This document shows, one piece after another, positions 26,030-34,638 of a stretch of DNA of 64,000 nucleotides. Made by a program: the position numbers and the translations under genes. Each line of letters begins with the position of its first letter. Position 1 is the stretch's first letter. A model generated the notes under the pieces. The model saw nothing but the letters and a program-made list of their open reading frames with translations. It had not been told where the DNA came from and made no database searches. The DNA comes from DAHUYF01 sp052143095 (GTDB lineage Bacteria; Pseudomonadota; Alphaproteobacteria; ATCC43930; CGMCC-115725), in NCBI GenBank assembly GCA_052143095.1, contig JBKQTR010000165.1:42420-106419 (forward strand). The letters are read 5' to 3'.

Positions 26030-26572
26030 TCACGGGCGGCCGGCGGCCGGCGTCGCCGCCTCGGTCGGCAGCTGCGCCGCCTCCCAGCCATCGGTGCCGT
26101 CGCGATACCAATAAAGATGGATGTAGCCGTAGCTCGCGGCGCGCTTGGCAGCGTTCCAGCTCATCCAGCAATCGGCAAGGCAATAGAACACGACGGGCCT
26201 CGATCTGTCGCCGCCGGTCGCTGCTGCGAGGCCGTCGCGGAAATAGCGCTCGAGCGCCGGGCTCAGCGCGCCGCGCCCGACCTCGGGCAGCCAGAGGCTG
26301 CCGGGGATGTCGCGCCGCGGCACCGGCTGCCACAGCGCATCCGCCCGCAGCCCGTCCGGCCGCCGCGGCGCTGGCAGCACGTCGACAAAGACCGCGCGCC
26401 CCGCGCGCCATAGCGCCTCGGCCTCGGCGGTGGCGATGGCGCTGCCGCCGGCGATCGTGGCCGGCACCGGCGCGCGGTAAGCGTCAAGGCGATAGCCCGC
26501 AGGCTCCGGCGGCGCTTGCGCTGCAGCGGCGGTCGCGAGCAACGCCAGGGCGGCGGCAATCGCCGCGCGCAT
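26030..26572 (-). CDS. PQQ-dependent catabolism-associated CXXCW-motif protein
   Basis: 180 residues with a signal peptide (1-19) and a rhodanese-like body. The active-site loop reads FYCLADCWMSWNAAKRA, matching the motif of the family named after it in PQQ-alcohol-dehydrogenase loci. In this copy the Cys pair is separated by three residues (C-L-A-D-C-W). It is the last gene of the minus-strand xox operon, 5 bases after xoxJ. Confidence 0.88.
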   Translation of the reverse strand: MRAAIAAALALLATAAAAQAPPEPAGYRLDAYRAPVPATIAGGSAIATAEAEALWRAGRAVFVDVLPAPRRPDGLRADALWQPVPRRDIPGSLWLPEVGRGALSPALERYFRDGLAAATGGDRSRPVVFYCLADCWMSWNAAKRAASYGYIHLYWYRDGTDGWEAAQLPTEAATPAAGRP

Positions 26573-26577
26573 GCGCG

Positions 26578-27411
26578 CTAAGGCGGCAGCGGCGCGCCCT
26601 GCTCGTCGAGGAGCGGCACGCCGTAGTCGCGCAGGATGACGGCGATCTCGTCGCGGTTCTTGGCGATCGCGCCGTTGATGCGGCGGCGCCAGTCGGGCTC
26701 GTTGTTCCTGACGCCCATGGCGATGTGATAGGCAAGGCGCGGCATGTCCGGCTCGTCATGCAGCTGCACCATCGCCAGCGGCAGCTTGTCGTGCTTGATG
26801 TAATAGCCGGCGAACGGACCCCACAGCATGCCGGCATCGATGGTGCCGTCGGCGATGTCGCTCAGCATCTGATGCGCGGGGGATTCGTAGCGCGTGTCGA
26901 CGGTGAGCGCATAGGGCCGCGCATTCGCCATCAGCCCATGGCGCACCAGCAGATCGGAGGGCGGCGTGCCGCTGACGATGCCGAGATGGAGCGGTTTCAG
27001 CGCAGGGGCGTCGAGATCGGCGGCGAGCGGCTTGTCGGTGCGGAAGACCAGCATGTAGCTGGTGTAGTAATAGGGCGTGGTCGTCTGCATGAGCTCGTCG
27101 CCCGCCACCGTGCCCATGACGAGGTCGCAGCGTCCGGCCCCCAGCCCGTTGCGCACGAAGCCGATGATCTGCGGGATCCAGAAATACTTGACGGGCAGTG
27201 ACAGATCGCGCCCGAGCAGCGCCGCGATCTTGTTCTCGAAGCCTTCGCCCTGCTCGTTGGAGAAGGGCAAATTGCTGGGGTCGCCGCAGATACGCAGCTC
27301 GCTGCGCGCCACGCCCTCGCCCGCGGGCGATTGCGCGGCGGCGGGAAGCAGTGCCGCCAGCGCCGCGACGATCGCTGCCGGCAGCAGGCGGAGCAGAGGG
27401 TGGATGGACAT
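26578..27411 (-). CDS. xoxJ: XoxJ, periplasmic binding-like partner of XoxF
   Basis: 277 residues, signal peptide about 1-26, then a type II solute-binding fold. It opens LRICGDPSNLPFSNEQGEGFENKIA in parts, with DLVMGTVAGDELMQTTTPYYYTSYM further on. These are hallmarks of the MxaJ/XoxJ proteins thought to help activate or mature the methanol dehydrogenase rather than import a solute. It lies between xoxG and the CXXCW gene, all on one strand. Confidence 0.9.
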   Translation of the reverse strand: MSIHPLLRLLPAAIVAALAALLPAAAQSPAGEGVARSELRICGDPSNLPFSNEQGEGFENKIAALLGRDLSLPVKYFWIPQIIGFVRNGLGAGRCDLVMGTVAGDELMQTTTPYYYTSYMLVFRTDKPLAADLDAPALKPLHLGIVSGTPPSDLLVRHGLMANARPYALTVDTRYESPAHQMLSDIADGTIDAGMLWGPFAGYYIKHDKLPLAMVQLHDEPDMPRLAYHIAMGVRNNEPDWRRRINGAIAKNRDEIAVILRDYGVPLLDEQGAPLPP

Positions 27412-27448
27412 GCGCTACCTCCTGGCCGGCGCCGCCGGCCGCAACCTC

Positions 27449-27877
27449 CTATTGCTCGATGCGCGGCGGACGCCCGCGGTCGAGCACGCCGTCCGAGCGC
27501 GCCTTCAGATAGGCGTAGATGTCGTCGAGATAGTACATGACATCCTCGACCTCGCCGAAGGGCGGCATCACCTTGTCGGCGGCGGCGTTGACGTCCGTGC
27601 GGCCGTTGACGACGACCTCCTTGAACTGATCCTCGCTGATATGCCTCAGCGAGTCCGTGAGATCGGGCGCATAGGAGCTGCCGGCGCCGTCGGGTCCGTG
27701 GCAGCGCAGGCAGGATTCGGTATAGCGCCGCCAACCATTGTAGGTGTGCTGGTCGACCTTGCCGTCCTTCACCGTATAGGGCTTCTCGCCGTTTTCATCC
27801 GCCGCCATGACGGCGGCACCGGCCCAGGCGAGCAGGCCGAGCCCGGCAAGCGCTGCACCGCACAGACGCCACCTCAT
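27449..27877 (-). CDS. xoxG: XoxG, c-type cytochrome electron acceptor of XoxF
   Basis: 142 residues. One haem site CLRCH lies near residue 59, following the conserved TYNGWRRYTESC segment. The axial Met is probably in KVMPPFGEV. The protein takes electrons from XoxF-bound PQQH2. ATG 27877 is chosen because GGGAGG is 6 bases upstream; the ATG two codons earlier would sit directly on it. A signal peptide covers about residues 1-25. Separated from xoxF by a strong hairpin. Confidence 0.92.
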   Translation of the reverse strand: MRWRLCGAALAGLGLLAWAGAAVMAADENGEKPYTVKDGKVDQHTYNGWRRYTESCLRCHGPDGAGSSYAPDLTDSLRHISEDQFKEVVVNGRTDVNAAADKVMPPFGEVEDVMYYLDDIYAYLKARSDGVLDRGRPPRIEQ

Positions 27878-27932
27878 CCGCATCCTCCCGCGACGCTCGT
27901 GGATTGGCATGGAGGCAACAGGAAAGAGGAGA

Positions 27933-27961
27933 CCGGCATCCCGGTATTGCCGGGATGCCGG
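27933..27961 (-). terminator. Strong hairpin between xoxF and xoxG
   Basis: Perfect 12-base arms CCGGCATCCCGG/CCGGGATGCCGG around the loop TATTG, with no T-run after it on the minus strand. In an operon this placement fits partial termination or protection of the upstream message, giving more XoxF than XoxG. The function is inferred from position. Confidence 0.65.
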
Positions 27962-28015
27962 CCGCCTCAGCCTTGGGGCATCGCGCCCGTCATCAGCACG
28001 GGCGCATGACGCCGA

Positions 28016-29797
28016 TCAGGGCAGCGCGAAGACCGTCAGCGCGCCGCCGAGCTGGGTGTAGTTGGAGAGCGCCTTGTAGGCACCCACCGCGCCCAGACCG
28101 TCGGTGTCCTTGGTCAGACCTGCCGCCATGCCGATGCCGGCCCAGCCGCCGACGCCGGAGAGGACGGCGATGTACTGCTTGCCGCCGTGCTCATAGGTCA
28201 TGACGTTGCCGATGATGCCGGACGGGGTCTTGTAGCGATAGAGCTCCTTGCCGGTCTTCTCATCGACCGCCTTCAGATAGCCCTCGAGCGTGCCGTAGAA
28301 GACGACGCCGCCGGCGGTGGCGAGCGCGCCGCCCCAGGCCGAGAAGGGCTCCGGATCCGACCACACGATCTTGCCGCTGCCAGCGTCCCAGGCGATGAAG
28401 TTGCCGAGGTTGGTGTCGCCCTTGGGCGGATACATGTTGAGCGTCGCCCCGACATAGGGCTGGCCCGCGGTGTAGGTGACCTTGAACGGCTCGTAGTCCA
28501 TGCAGACATGGTTGGTCGGCACGTAGAACAGCTTGGTCGTCGGCGAGAAGGCCGCCGGCTGCTGATCCTTCGAACCGAGTGCCGCGGGGCAGATGCCTTG
28601 GCTGTTGTGATCCGCGCCACCCGCCTGCGTGCTGTACTCCTTCACCACCTCCGGCCGGCCGGTCGCCATGTCGACATGGGTCGCCCAGTTGACCTTCGGA
28701 TCGTACTTCTCGGCCACCAGCAGCTCGCCCGTCTCGCGGTTCAGCGTATAGCCGAAGCCGTTGCGGTCGAAATGCACGAGCGCCTTGGTCTCTTTCCCCT
28801 TCACGGGGATGTCGGCCAGGATCATCTCGTTGATGCCGTCATAGTCCCACTCGTCATGCGGGGTCATCTGATAGACCCACTTGGCGACGCCGGTATCGGG
28901 ATTGCGCGCGAAGATGGTCATCGACCACTTGTTGTCGCCGGGCCGCTGCGTCGGGTTCCACGTGCTCGGATTGCCCGATCCGTAATAGATCAGGTTGAGC
29001 TGCGGATCATAGGAGTACCACCCCCAAGTCGCGCCGCCGCCGATCTTCCACTGATCGCCCTGCCAGGTGGCGGTCGAGGAGTTGGCGCCGACCGGCTTGC
29101 CCATCGCCGTCGTCTTGGCGTCGAACAGGATCTGGTCGTCGGGACCGACCGAGTAGGCGATCCAGGCCCTCTTGCCGTCCTTGAGCTCATAGGCGGTGAC
29201 GCGGCCTTGCACGCCGAACTCGCCGCCGCTGATGCCGACGATGACCTTGTCCTTCACGACCATCGGCGCGGAGGTCATGGTCTCGCCCTTCTTCGGGTCG
29301 CCGTTCTGGACCTTCCAAACTTCCTTGCCGGTCTTGGCATCAAGCGCCACCACGCTCGCATCCGCCTGGTCGAGAATGATCTTTCCGTCGCCATAGGCGA
29401 CGCCGCGGTTGACCGTGTCGCAGCACATGACGGGGATGACCGTCGGATCCTGGCGCGGCTCGTACTTCCACATGATCCGGCCGTTGTCCTTGAGGTCGAG
29501 GGCGAACACGATGTTCGGGAACGGCGTGTGAACATACATGACATCGCCGACCACCAGCGGGGCGCCCTCATGCCCGCGCAGCACGCCGGTCGAGAAGCTC
29601 CAGACCGGATGCAGATTCTGCACGTTCTGCGCGGTGATCTGCTTCAGCTCGCTGTAACGGTGATTGTCGTAGGTGCCTGTCGGCATCACCCACTGGTTCG
29701 GGTCCTTCTCCAGTTTCAACAGCTCGTCATTCGCCAGCGCCCCGCTCATCGGCAGGACGATGGCAGCGGCAACCAAAAGGTAACCTCTGGGTTTCAT
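28016..29797 (-). CDS. xoxF: XoxF, lanthanide-dependent PQQ methanol dehydrogenase
   Basis: Oxidises methanol to formaldehyde (or further) in the periplasm with PQQ and a rare-earth ion. 593 residues; signal peptide 1-22. The vicinal disulfide Cys125-Cys126 (VMCCDTVNRG) stacks on PQQ. The motif WDYDGINE (317-323) has the catalytic Asp318 and the extra Asp320 that marks XoxF; calcium-type MxaF has Ala there. GGEFGVQ and GSGNPSTW supply further metal and PQQ ligands. Overall it most resembles the XoxF5 clade. GGGAGG precedes ATG 29797. xoxG and xoxJ follow, and fhcC ends 261 bases upstream. Confidence 0.96.
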   Translation of the reverse strand: MKPRGYLLVAAAIVLPMSGALANDELLKLEKDPNQWVMPTGTYDNHRYSELKQITAQNVQNLHPVWSFSTGVLRGHEGAPLVVGDVMYVHTPFPNIVFALDLKDNGRIMWKYEPRQDPTVIPVMCCDTVNRGVAYGDGKIILDQADASVVALDAKTGKEVWKVQNGDPKKGETMTSAPMVVKDKVIVGISGGEFGVQGRVTAYELKDGKRAWIAYSVGPDDQILFDAKTTAMGKPVGANSSTATWQGDQWKIGGGATWGWYSYDPQLNLIYYGSGNPSTWNPTQRPGDNKWSMTIFARNPDTGVAKWVYQMTPHDEWDYDGINEMILADIPVKGKETKALVHFDRNGFGYTLNRETGELLVAEKYDPKVNWATHVDMATGRPEVVKEYSTQAGGADHNSQGICPAALGSKDQQPAAFSPTTKLFYVPTNHVCMDYEPFKVTYTAGQPYVGATLNMYPPKGDTNLGNFIAWDAGSGKIVWSDPEPFSAWGGALATAGGVVFYGTLEGYLKAVDEKTGKELYRYKTPSGIIGNVMTYEHGGKQYIAVLSGVGGWAGIGMAAGLTKDTDGLGAVGAYKALSNYTQLGGALTVFALP

Positions 29798-30058
29798 CGC
29801 TTCCCTCCCTTACGTCTTTTGCGTAGCTGCTCTACCGCGTAGCTGCACAGTGGCAGCGGCCCAGCCGAGGCGGTCGCGGAGGTCGCGTCCTAAAGGACGC
29901 TGCTAAAGCGGCTAAGGTAAATATTAAGCGCACTAGAACGTGTCGCACAAGCACATTGAAAGTTTATGTGGTCAATCTTCCGTGCGACGGCGTGAATTGC
30001 GACAGCGCACGATAACGACTCCCGCCGGCGCGCGCGCGTCCCACGCACCATCCCACGA
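29798..30058 (-). promoter_or_regulatory. xoxF upstream region with palindrome and direct repeat
   Basis: A palindrome GCGTCCT-AA-AGGACGC occupies 29885-29900, about 90 bases upstream of xoxF. Closer in, GCGTAGCTGC occurs twice (29821-29830 and 29837-29846), 16 bases apart. Either could bind the regulator of xoxF. The -35/-10 cannot be fixed by eye. Confidence 0.45.
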
Positions 30059-30862
30059 TCACGGCGCGACGAGCAACTCGCCGCGTCCCGCTACCGCCGC
30101 ATCGCCGGCAAAGCGCCGCAGCTTCCCGAGGCGCCGCGCCAGCTCGGCAAGGCCAAGCGCGGCGAGGTGGCGCCGGAGCAGCCGCAGGAACACGAGATCG
30201 TGCACGCCGCAATCGACGAAGCCCGCGCCGATGCGTGGGGCGCCGCCTAGCGCGATGATGCTGCCGCGCCGCATGGCGGCGCCGGCATAGGCGCCGACCG
30301 CGCCGCCGACGAGGATGGTGCCGGCGAGCATTTCGGCGCCGCACCCCGCGCCGGCGCTGCCGAGAATGACCACGAGCCCACGCCGCAGCGTCGCGCCGGC
30401 GGCGTCGCCGGCATCGCCCGCGACGATGACGACGCCGTCGCGCATACCGGCGGATGCACCGGGGAGCGCGCCGCCGAGCCCGTCGCCGGCATGGCCGGCG
30501 ATGTTGAGCATGCCGCCGCGGAGATTGCAGGCGGCGCCGAAGCCGGCGGAGCCCGCAACGATGATGCTGCCGCCGCGCATGCCGCGGCCGAGATAGGCCC
30601 CGGCATCGCCGCGGACGCCGATGCTGCCCGCGCTCATGCCGGCGCCGATGCGGTCGAAACGGCCACAGGGCCCGTCGATCTCGAGATCGGCATCGCCCTC
30701 GGCGGCGACGCGAAACCAGTCGCCGACGGCGCCGACGGTCCTGCCCACCGCCAGCGGCAGCCGCTCGATCTCGCCCGCCGAGCGCCCGGCGAGCCGCTCG
30801 GGCAGCAGCCCATCGGCGGCAAGGCGCAGCGGCGGCTCGTGCTTGAGGGTGAGGCGGATCAT
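30059..30862 (-). CDS. fhcC: FhcC, formyltransferase/hydrolase complex subunit C
   Basis: A 267-residue parallel beta-helix protein homologous to formylmethanofuran dehydrogenase subunit C. Repeats of the type G-x-x-G-x-x-x-G (IVAGSAGFGAACNLRGG, IVAGDAGDAAGATLRRG) run through residues 75-215. With FhcA, B and D it transfers the formyl group from H4MPT to methanofuran and hydrolyses it to formate. Last gene of fhcBADC; its start overlaps the fhcD stop by 4 bases. Confidence 0.92.
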   Translation of the reverse strand: MIRLTLKHEPPLRLAADGLLPERLAGRSAGEIERLPLAVGRTVGAVGDWFRVAAEGDADLEIDGPCGRFDRIGAGMSAGSIGVRGDAGAYLGRGMRGGSIIVAGSAGFGAACNLRGGMLNIAGHAGDGLGGALPGASAGMRDGVVIVAGDAGDAAGATLRRGLVVILGSAGAGCGAEMLAGTILVGGAVGAYAGAAMRRGSIIALGGAPRIGAGFVDCGVHDLVFLRLLRRHLAALGLAELARRLGKLRRFAGDAAVAGRGELLVAP

Positions 30863-31755
30863 CGCAGCAGCGCGTGCAGGTGAAATTTGAAGGCGCCGAG
30901 CTTGCCGCCGTAATTCCCGGCCGAGATGCGCGCGAGCCCGGATGCGGCGCCCGCCTCGCAGGCGGCGCGGATGCCTGCTTCCATGGCGCGCCCGACCGCC
31001 TGCTCGGTCAGCCCGTCGATGACGATCTCGAGGACGGAAGCGATCTCGGCATCGAGCGCGCTGTCGACCACGCCCTTCAGCGTCGGGCAGTAGGCGTCAT
31101 TGGTCGAGGCAATGAGGAATTTGTAGCGCGATCCGATCTTGGAGCCGGAGCGCGCGACGCCGCCGGGAAACGGCATGATCGCCTCGGGGACCTCGCGCAT
31201 CGCGGCGATGGCGCGCTCGGCGGCGGCGAGCACCGCCGGACGCGAGCGGCCGAGCAGCAGCAGATTGCCGCCGCCGACGCCGTCCTGCACCGGCGCCTCG
31301 TCCTCGCAGAGGAATTCGCCATCCATGACCGGGATGCGCCAGTAGCGCCCGCCGCCGATGCGCTTGGCCGCCTGCTGGCCGTCGCCGAAATAGCGCAGCG
31401 CCCGGCCGAGCGGGACGCGCTTCTCGCCGGCGCTGCCGGCAAAGCAAGCGGTGCCGGGGCAGGTGAGGACGCATTGCCCGACGCGGCCGCTGATCGCCTT
31501 GGCGAGCGCGTCGCGCGACACGGCAAAGAGCAGCACGGCAATCCCCGGCCTGCCGTCCGGCGTCTCGCCGGCGGCAAGCTCGCGCTCGATGCCGGCCTCG
31601 ACGCCGCAGCCGATGACCGAGGTGGCGAAGCCGGTCATGCTCTCTGCCGCCCGCCGCGCCCAGCGCGGATCGTCGGCGGTGACGAGGAGGCGCGTCGCCT
31701 TCATGCCGAAGGCTTCGGCGAAGGTGTCGTCGATGGCGACACCGCCGAGCTTCAT
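30859..31755 (-). CDS. fhcD: FhcD, formylmethanofuran:H4MPT formyltransferase
   Basis: 298 residues homologous to archaeal Ftr. Recognisable segments are the N-terminal VAIDDTFAEAFGMKATRLLVTA, CPGTACFAG near residue 103 and the C-terminal ISAGNYGGKLGAFKFHLH. It moves the formyl group between H4MPT and methanofuran. Overlaps fhcA and fhcC by ATGA, so the complex subunits are translated together. Confidence 0.94.
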   Translation of the reverse strand: MKLGGVAIDDTFAEAFGMKATRLLVTADDPRWARRAAESMTGFATSVIGCGVEAGIERELAAGETPDGRPGIAVLLFAVSRDALAKAISGRVGQCVLTCPGTACFAGSAGEKRVPLGRALRYFGDGQQAAKRIGGGRYWRIPVMDGEFLCEDEAPVQDGVGGGNLLLLGRSRPAVLAAAERAIAAMREVPEAIMPFPGGVARSGSKIGSRYKFLIASTNDAYCPTLKGVVDSALDAEIASVLEIVIDGLTEQAVGRAMEAGIRAACEAGAASGLARISAGNYGGKLGAFKFHLHALLR

Positions 31756-33413
31756 GCCCGGCTCCGCGGACGGCAGGGCTGCGCCGCGAGCCTGAGCCCG
31801 GCGTCGGCGAGCTCGCCCTCGGAGAGGCGAAAATGCTCGAGGCCAAGGCTCATATGCTGCTCGAAGAAAGCCCCGATCTCGGCTTCGATCCCGGCGTCGA
31901 ACTCCGGCCGCACGACATGCGTCGCACCGGCCGGCGCGGTGAGGATGTCGCCGTCGCGCGCGACCTCGATCCCGTCCTTGAAGAGGTGGCGCGGCGCCCT
32001 GAACATGCGCTCGCGGTCCGCCTGCTCGGCATAGACCGCGATGTCGGCGCCGGCGCCCGGCCCGAGGTGGCCGCGGCCGGCGAGGCCGAGGATGCGCGCC
32101 GGCGCCGCGCGGGTCATGATCGCGATCTCGTCGAGCGTGTATTCGCGCGCGATCGAGCCGAGCGTCGTTGCCTGCTGCGCCGCCGGATGGATCGATTTGA
32201 GGCAGTCGTTGCGGAAGCTGCGGTCCATGAGCAAGCGGATGAGATGCGGATAGCAGGTGAAGGGCGCGCCGTTCGGATGATCGGTCGTCAGGAAGACGCG
32301 CCAGGGATCCTCGATCAGCAGGAACAGCTCAAGCCCGATCGCCCATTGCAGCGCGTTGACGAAGTTGTCGTCGCGATAGCGGAACGGCACCAGGCCGCAG
32401 CCGCCGTCGCATTCGATATCCATAAGGATCCATTTGTCGGGCGAGGCGTGCGCGCGGTTGCGGTACTGCGCCATGGTGTCGCCCGAGGCGGTCACCGTCT
32501 GGCCGAACATGATCTGGCCGACATCGAGCGAGACGTTGCGGTTGCGGTTGACCGCCTCGGCGAGACGCGCCGCCGCCGAGGAGAAGCGGCGGTCGCCCTC
32601 GGTGCCGTAGCTGTGGAATTGCGCATGCGTCAGATGCAGCGGAAAACCCTCGGCGGCGGCGATGGTGGCGAGCGTCGTGTCGATGTTGCCGGGAATGCCG
32701 AGATTGTTGCAGTGGGTGTGGAGAGGATGCGGCACGCCGAGCTCGAAGACGGCGCGGGCGAGCGCCTGCAGGATGCGGCGCGGCGTGACGGCGTGCTGCG
32801 GCCCGGGCTCGTCGATGGCAAGCCCGCGCGCGTTGAATTTGAACGCGCTGATGCCGCCGGGATTGACGGTCTTGATGCCGAGCGACGCGGTTGCGTGCAG
32901 CATCCAGGCGACATAGTCGTTGACCCGCTCCTGCTCGGCGCCCGAGGCTAGGAGGCGCAGCAGCAGCTCATCATTGCCGAGCATGAGATAGGCGCCCTTG
33001 TCGACGATCGGCAGGTCGGCCATCTCGAGATGGGCCGAGCGCGCGTTCGACGGCACCATGGCGGGCTCGAAGGCAGCGGTGTAGCCGAGCGCCGCATAGC
33101 GATAGCCGGCAACGAAACTCGACGGCGTCGCGACCCCGCCGCCCGAGCGCGTTGCCGCGCCGCGCGCGACGAGATCGTCGCGATGCTCCTCGCTCATCAG
33201 CAGCCGCGCGAGATTGACCTTGCCGCCGGCGATGTGGCTGTGGATGTCGATGGCGCCGGGCATGGCGACGAGCCCGGAGAGATCGTAGAAGCGGTCGACG
33301 CTGCCGGCGGGCGGCGCGATCATGACGCCATCGGCGACGAAAAGGTCGCGCGTCTCGCCCCGCGCGCCGTTGGCGGGATCGAAGACGCGGGCGCCCGCCA
33401 GCCGCGTGATCAT
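31752..33413 (-). CDS. fhcA: FhcA, metallohydrolase subunit of the formyl hydrolase complex
   Basis: 553 residues of the amidohydrolase fold, homologous to formylmethanofuran dehydrogenase subunit A. The metal-binding HSH (residues 58-60) follows MPGAIDI, and HTHCNNLGIPGN (about 235) and later TTDHPNGAPF (about 385) supply more ligands. It hydrolyses formyl-methanofuran to formate. Start ATG 33413 is set by the ATGA overlap with fhcB; an open upstream frame belongs to the fhcB shadow. Confidence 0.94.
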   Translation of the reverse strand: MITRLAGARVFDPANGARGETRDLFVADGVMIAPPAGSVDRFYDLSGLVAMPGAIDIHSHIAGGKVNLARLLMSEEHRDDLVARGAATRSGGGVATPSSFVAGYRYAALGYTAAFEPAMVPSNARSAHLEMADLPIVDKGAYLMLGNDELLLRLLASGAEQERVNDYVAWMLHATASLGIKTVNPGGISAFKFNARGLAIDEPGPQHAVTPRRILQALARAVFELGVPHPLHTHCNNLGIPGNIDTTLATIAAAEGFPLHLTHAQFHSYGTEGDRRFSSAAARLAEAVNRNRNVSLDVGQIMFGQTVTASGDTMAQYRNRAHASPDKWILMDIECDGGCGLVPFRYRDDNFVNALQWAIGLELFLLIEDPWRVFLTTDHPNGAPFTCYPHLIRLLMDRSFRNDCLKSIHPAAQQATTLGSIAREYTLDEIAIMTRAAPARILGLAGRGHLGPGAGADIAVYAEQADRERMFRAPRHLFKDGIEVARDGDILTAPAGATHVVRPEFDAGIEAEIGAFFEQHMSLGLEHFRLSEGELADAGLRLAAQPCRPRSRA

Positions 33414-34633
33414 GGCACGGCCGGGAGATGCGCGAGGATCGCCGTCGCCGCGGCGGCAACGCTCGGCAGGCCGCTCGGCCGCGCCGCCGTCAGCGGCAAG
33501 GCCACCACCGTGTCGGCGCGCATCACCACGCCGCCATGGTCGAGCCCGGGAATCCCGACCCTGATCTCGATCTCGGCCGTTGCCGACGGCACGTCCGGCG
33601 CCAGCAGCGCCACCGTCGGCACGGCGCGCTCGGGCACCGGCGCGGCGGTCAGCGCCGCGACCCATAGCAGCGCATCGACCTCGCCCGCGGCGAGCAGCCG
33701 CGCGGCCTCATTGCGCCAGGGATCATGCTGCGGCACGCCCTCGGCAAAAGAAAGCCGCCCCGGCCAGCCCGCCTGCCACAGCATCGCCTGCGCCGCGCCC
33801 TGCGCATTGTCCTCGCCGCCGAGCGGCAGGCCGACGCAGCGCGTCCGGCGGGTGAGCCGACGCATCAGGCGCAGCAGGATCGCCAGTGCCGGCGCGCGCG
33901 CGGCGGGCGGGAACGCGGCGATGTCCCAGACGATGGCGCCGTAGCGCGCGGCGGCGAGGCGTTCGGCCAGCGCGCCGAGCGCGGCGAGCGGCAGCGCCGC
34001 CGCGGCCGCGAGCTTCCGTCCCTCGCCGTGGGCGGCAAGCGCGCTCACGGCATCGAGCAGCGCGTCCGGCGCCACCGGCACGCGCTCGCTCACCGCGGCA
34101 TCGCCCGGCGCCGCGGCTTCCGGGCCGAGGAAAGCGACATAGGGCGGCGCCTCACGGTAAAGCGCGCCGCGATTGCGCAGCAGCCGCTCGAAGAAGCGCG
34201 GCTGGCGCGGGGTGGGATCGTTGCCGATCAGCAGCACGACATCGGCGCGGTTGGCGATCTCGCCGAAGGTGGCGGTGAGCGCGCCGGCGCGCTGCAGCAG
34301 CGCCAGATTGGTCTGCTGCGCCGCGGACTGCCAGCGATCGATGACCGCGCCGAGGCGATCGGCGAGCGCGATGAGCGCGCGCAGCCCCGCGACATCGGCG
34401 GCGAGCCCGGTGACCAGCGGCAGGCGCGCCGCGCCGAGCAGGCTGGCCGCCGCCGCCGCCGCCTCGTCGAGCGAGGCCGCGCGGCCGGCGACGCGGTGCT
34501 CGGTGATCCCCGGCCGGCGCGCGAAGCCGGAAGCGCCCTTGGCGCAGCCGCGCGCATCGACGCGGCCCTGCGCGAGGATGAGATCGTCGCAGACCAGGCC
34601 GCAAAACGGACAGGCTATGGCGCCCACCGGCAC
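33410..34633 (-). CDS. fhcB: FhcB, catalytically reduced FwdB-like subunit
   Basis: 407 residues related to the molybdenum/tungsten subunit of formylmethanofuran dehydrogenase. The N-terminal CPFCGLVC (Cys8, 11, 15) remains. The protein is shorter than archaeal FwdB, as in other bacterial Fhc complexes, which work as hydrolases without redox. LLIGNDPTPRQPRFFERLL is a conserved central segment. First of fhcBADC, 5 bases after the pterin dehydratase gene. Confidence 0.93.
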   Translation of the reverse strand: MPVGAIACPFCGLVCDDLILAQGRVDARGCAKGASGFARRPGITEHRVAGRAASLDEAAAAAASLLGAARLPLVTGLAADVAGLRALIALADRLGAVIDRWQSAAQQTNLALLQRAGALTATFGEIANRADVVLLIGNDPTPRQPRFFERLLRNRGALYREAPPYVAFLGPEAAAPGDAAVSERVPVAPDALLDAVSALAAHGEGRKLAAAAALPLAALGALAERLAAARYGAIVWDIAAFPPAARAPALAILLRLMRRLTRRTRCVGLPLGGEDNAQGAAQAMLWQAGWPGRLSFAEGVPQHDPWRNEAARLLAAGEVDALLWVAALTAAPVPERAVPTVALLAPDVPSATAEIEIRVGIPGLDHGGVVMRADTVVALPLTAARPSGLPSVAAAATAILAHLPAVP

Positions 34634-34638
34634 GGGCG

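Noticed and set aside
28187..29842. 551-codon open frame on the plus strand
   Set aside because: Antisense to xoxF; no family motif is found and it would start inside the xoxF coding region.
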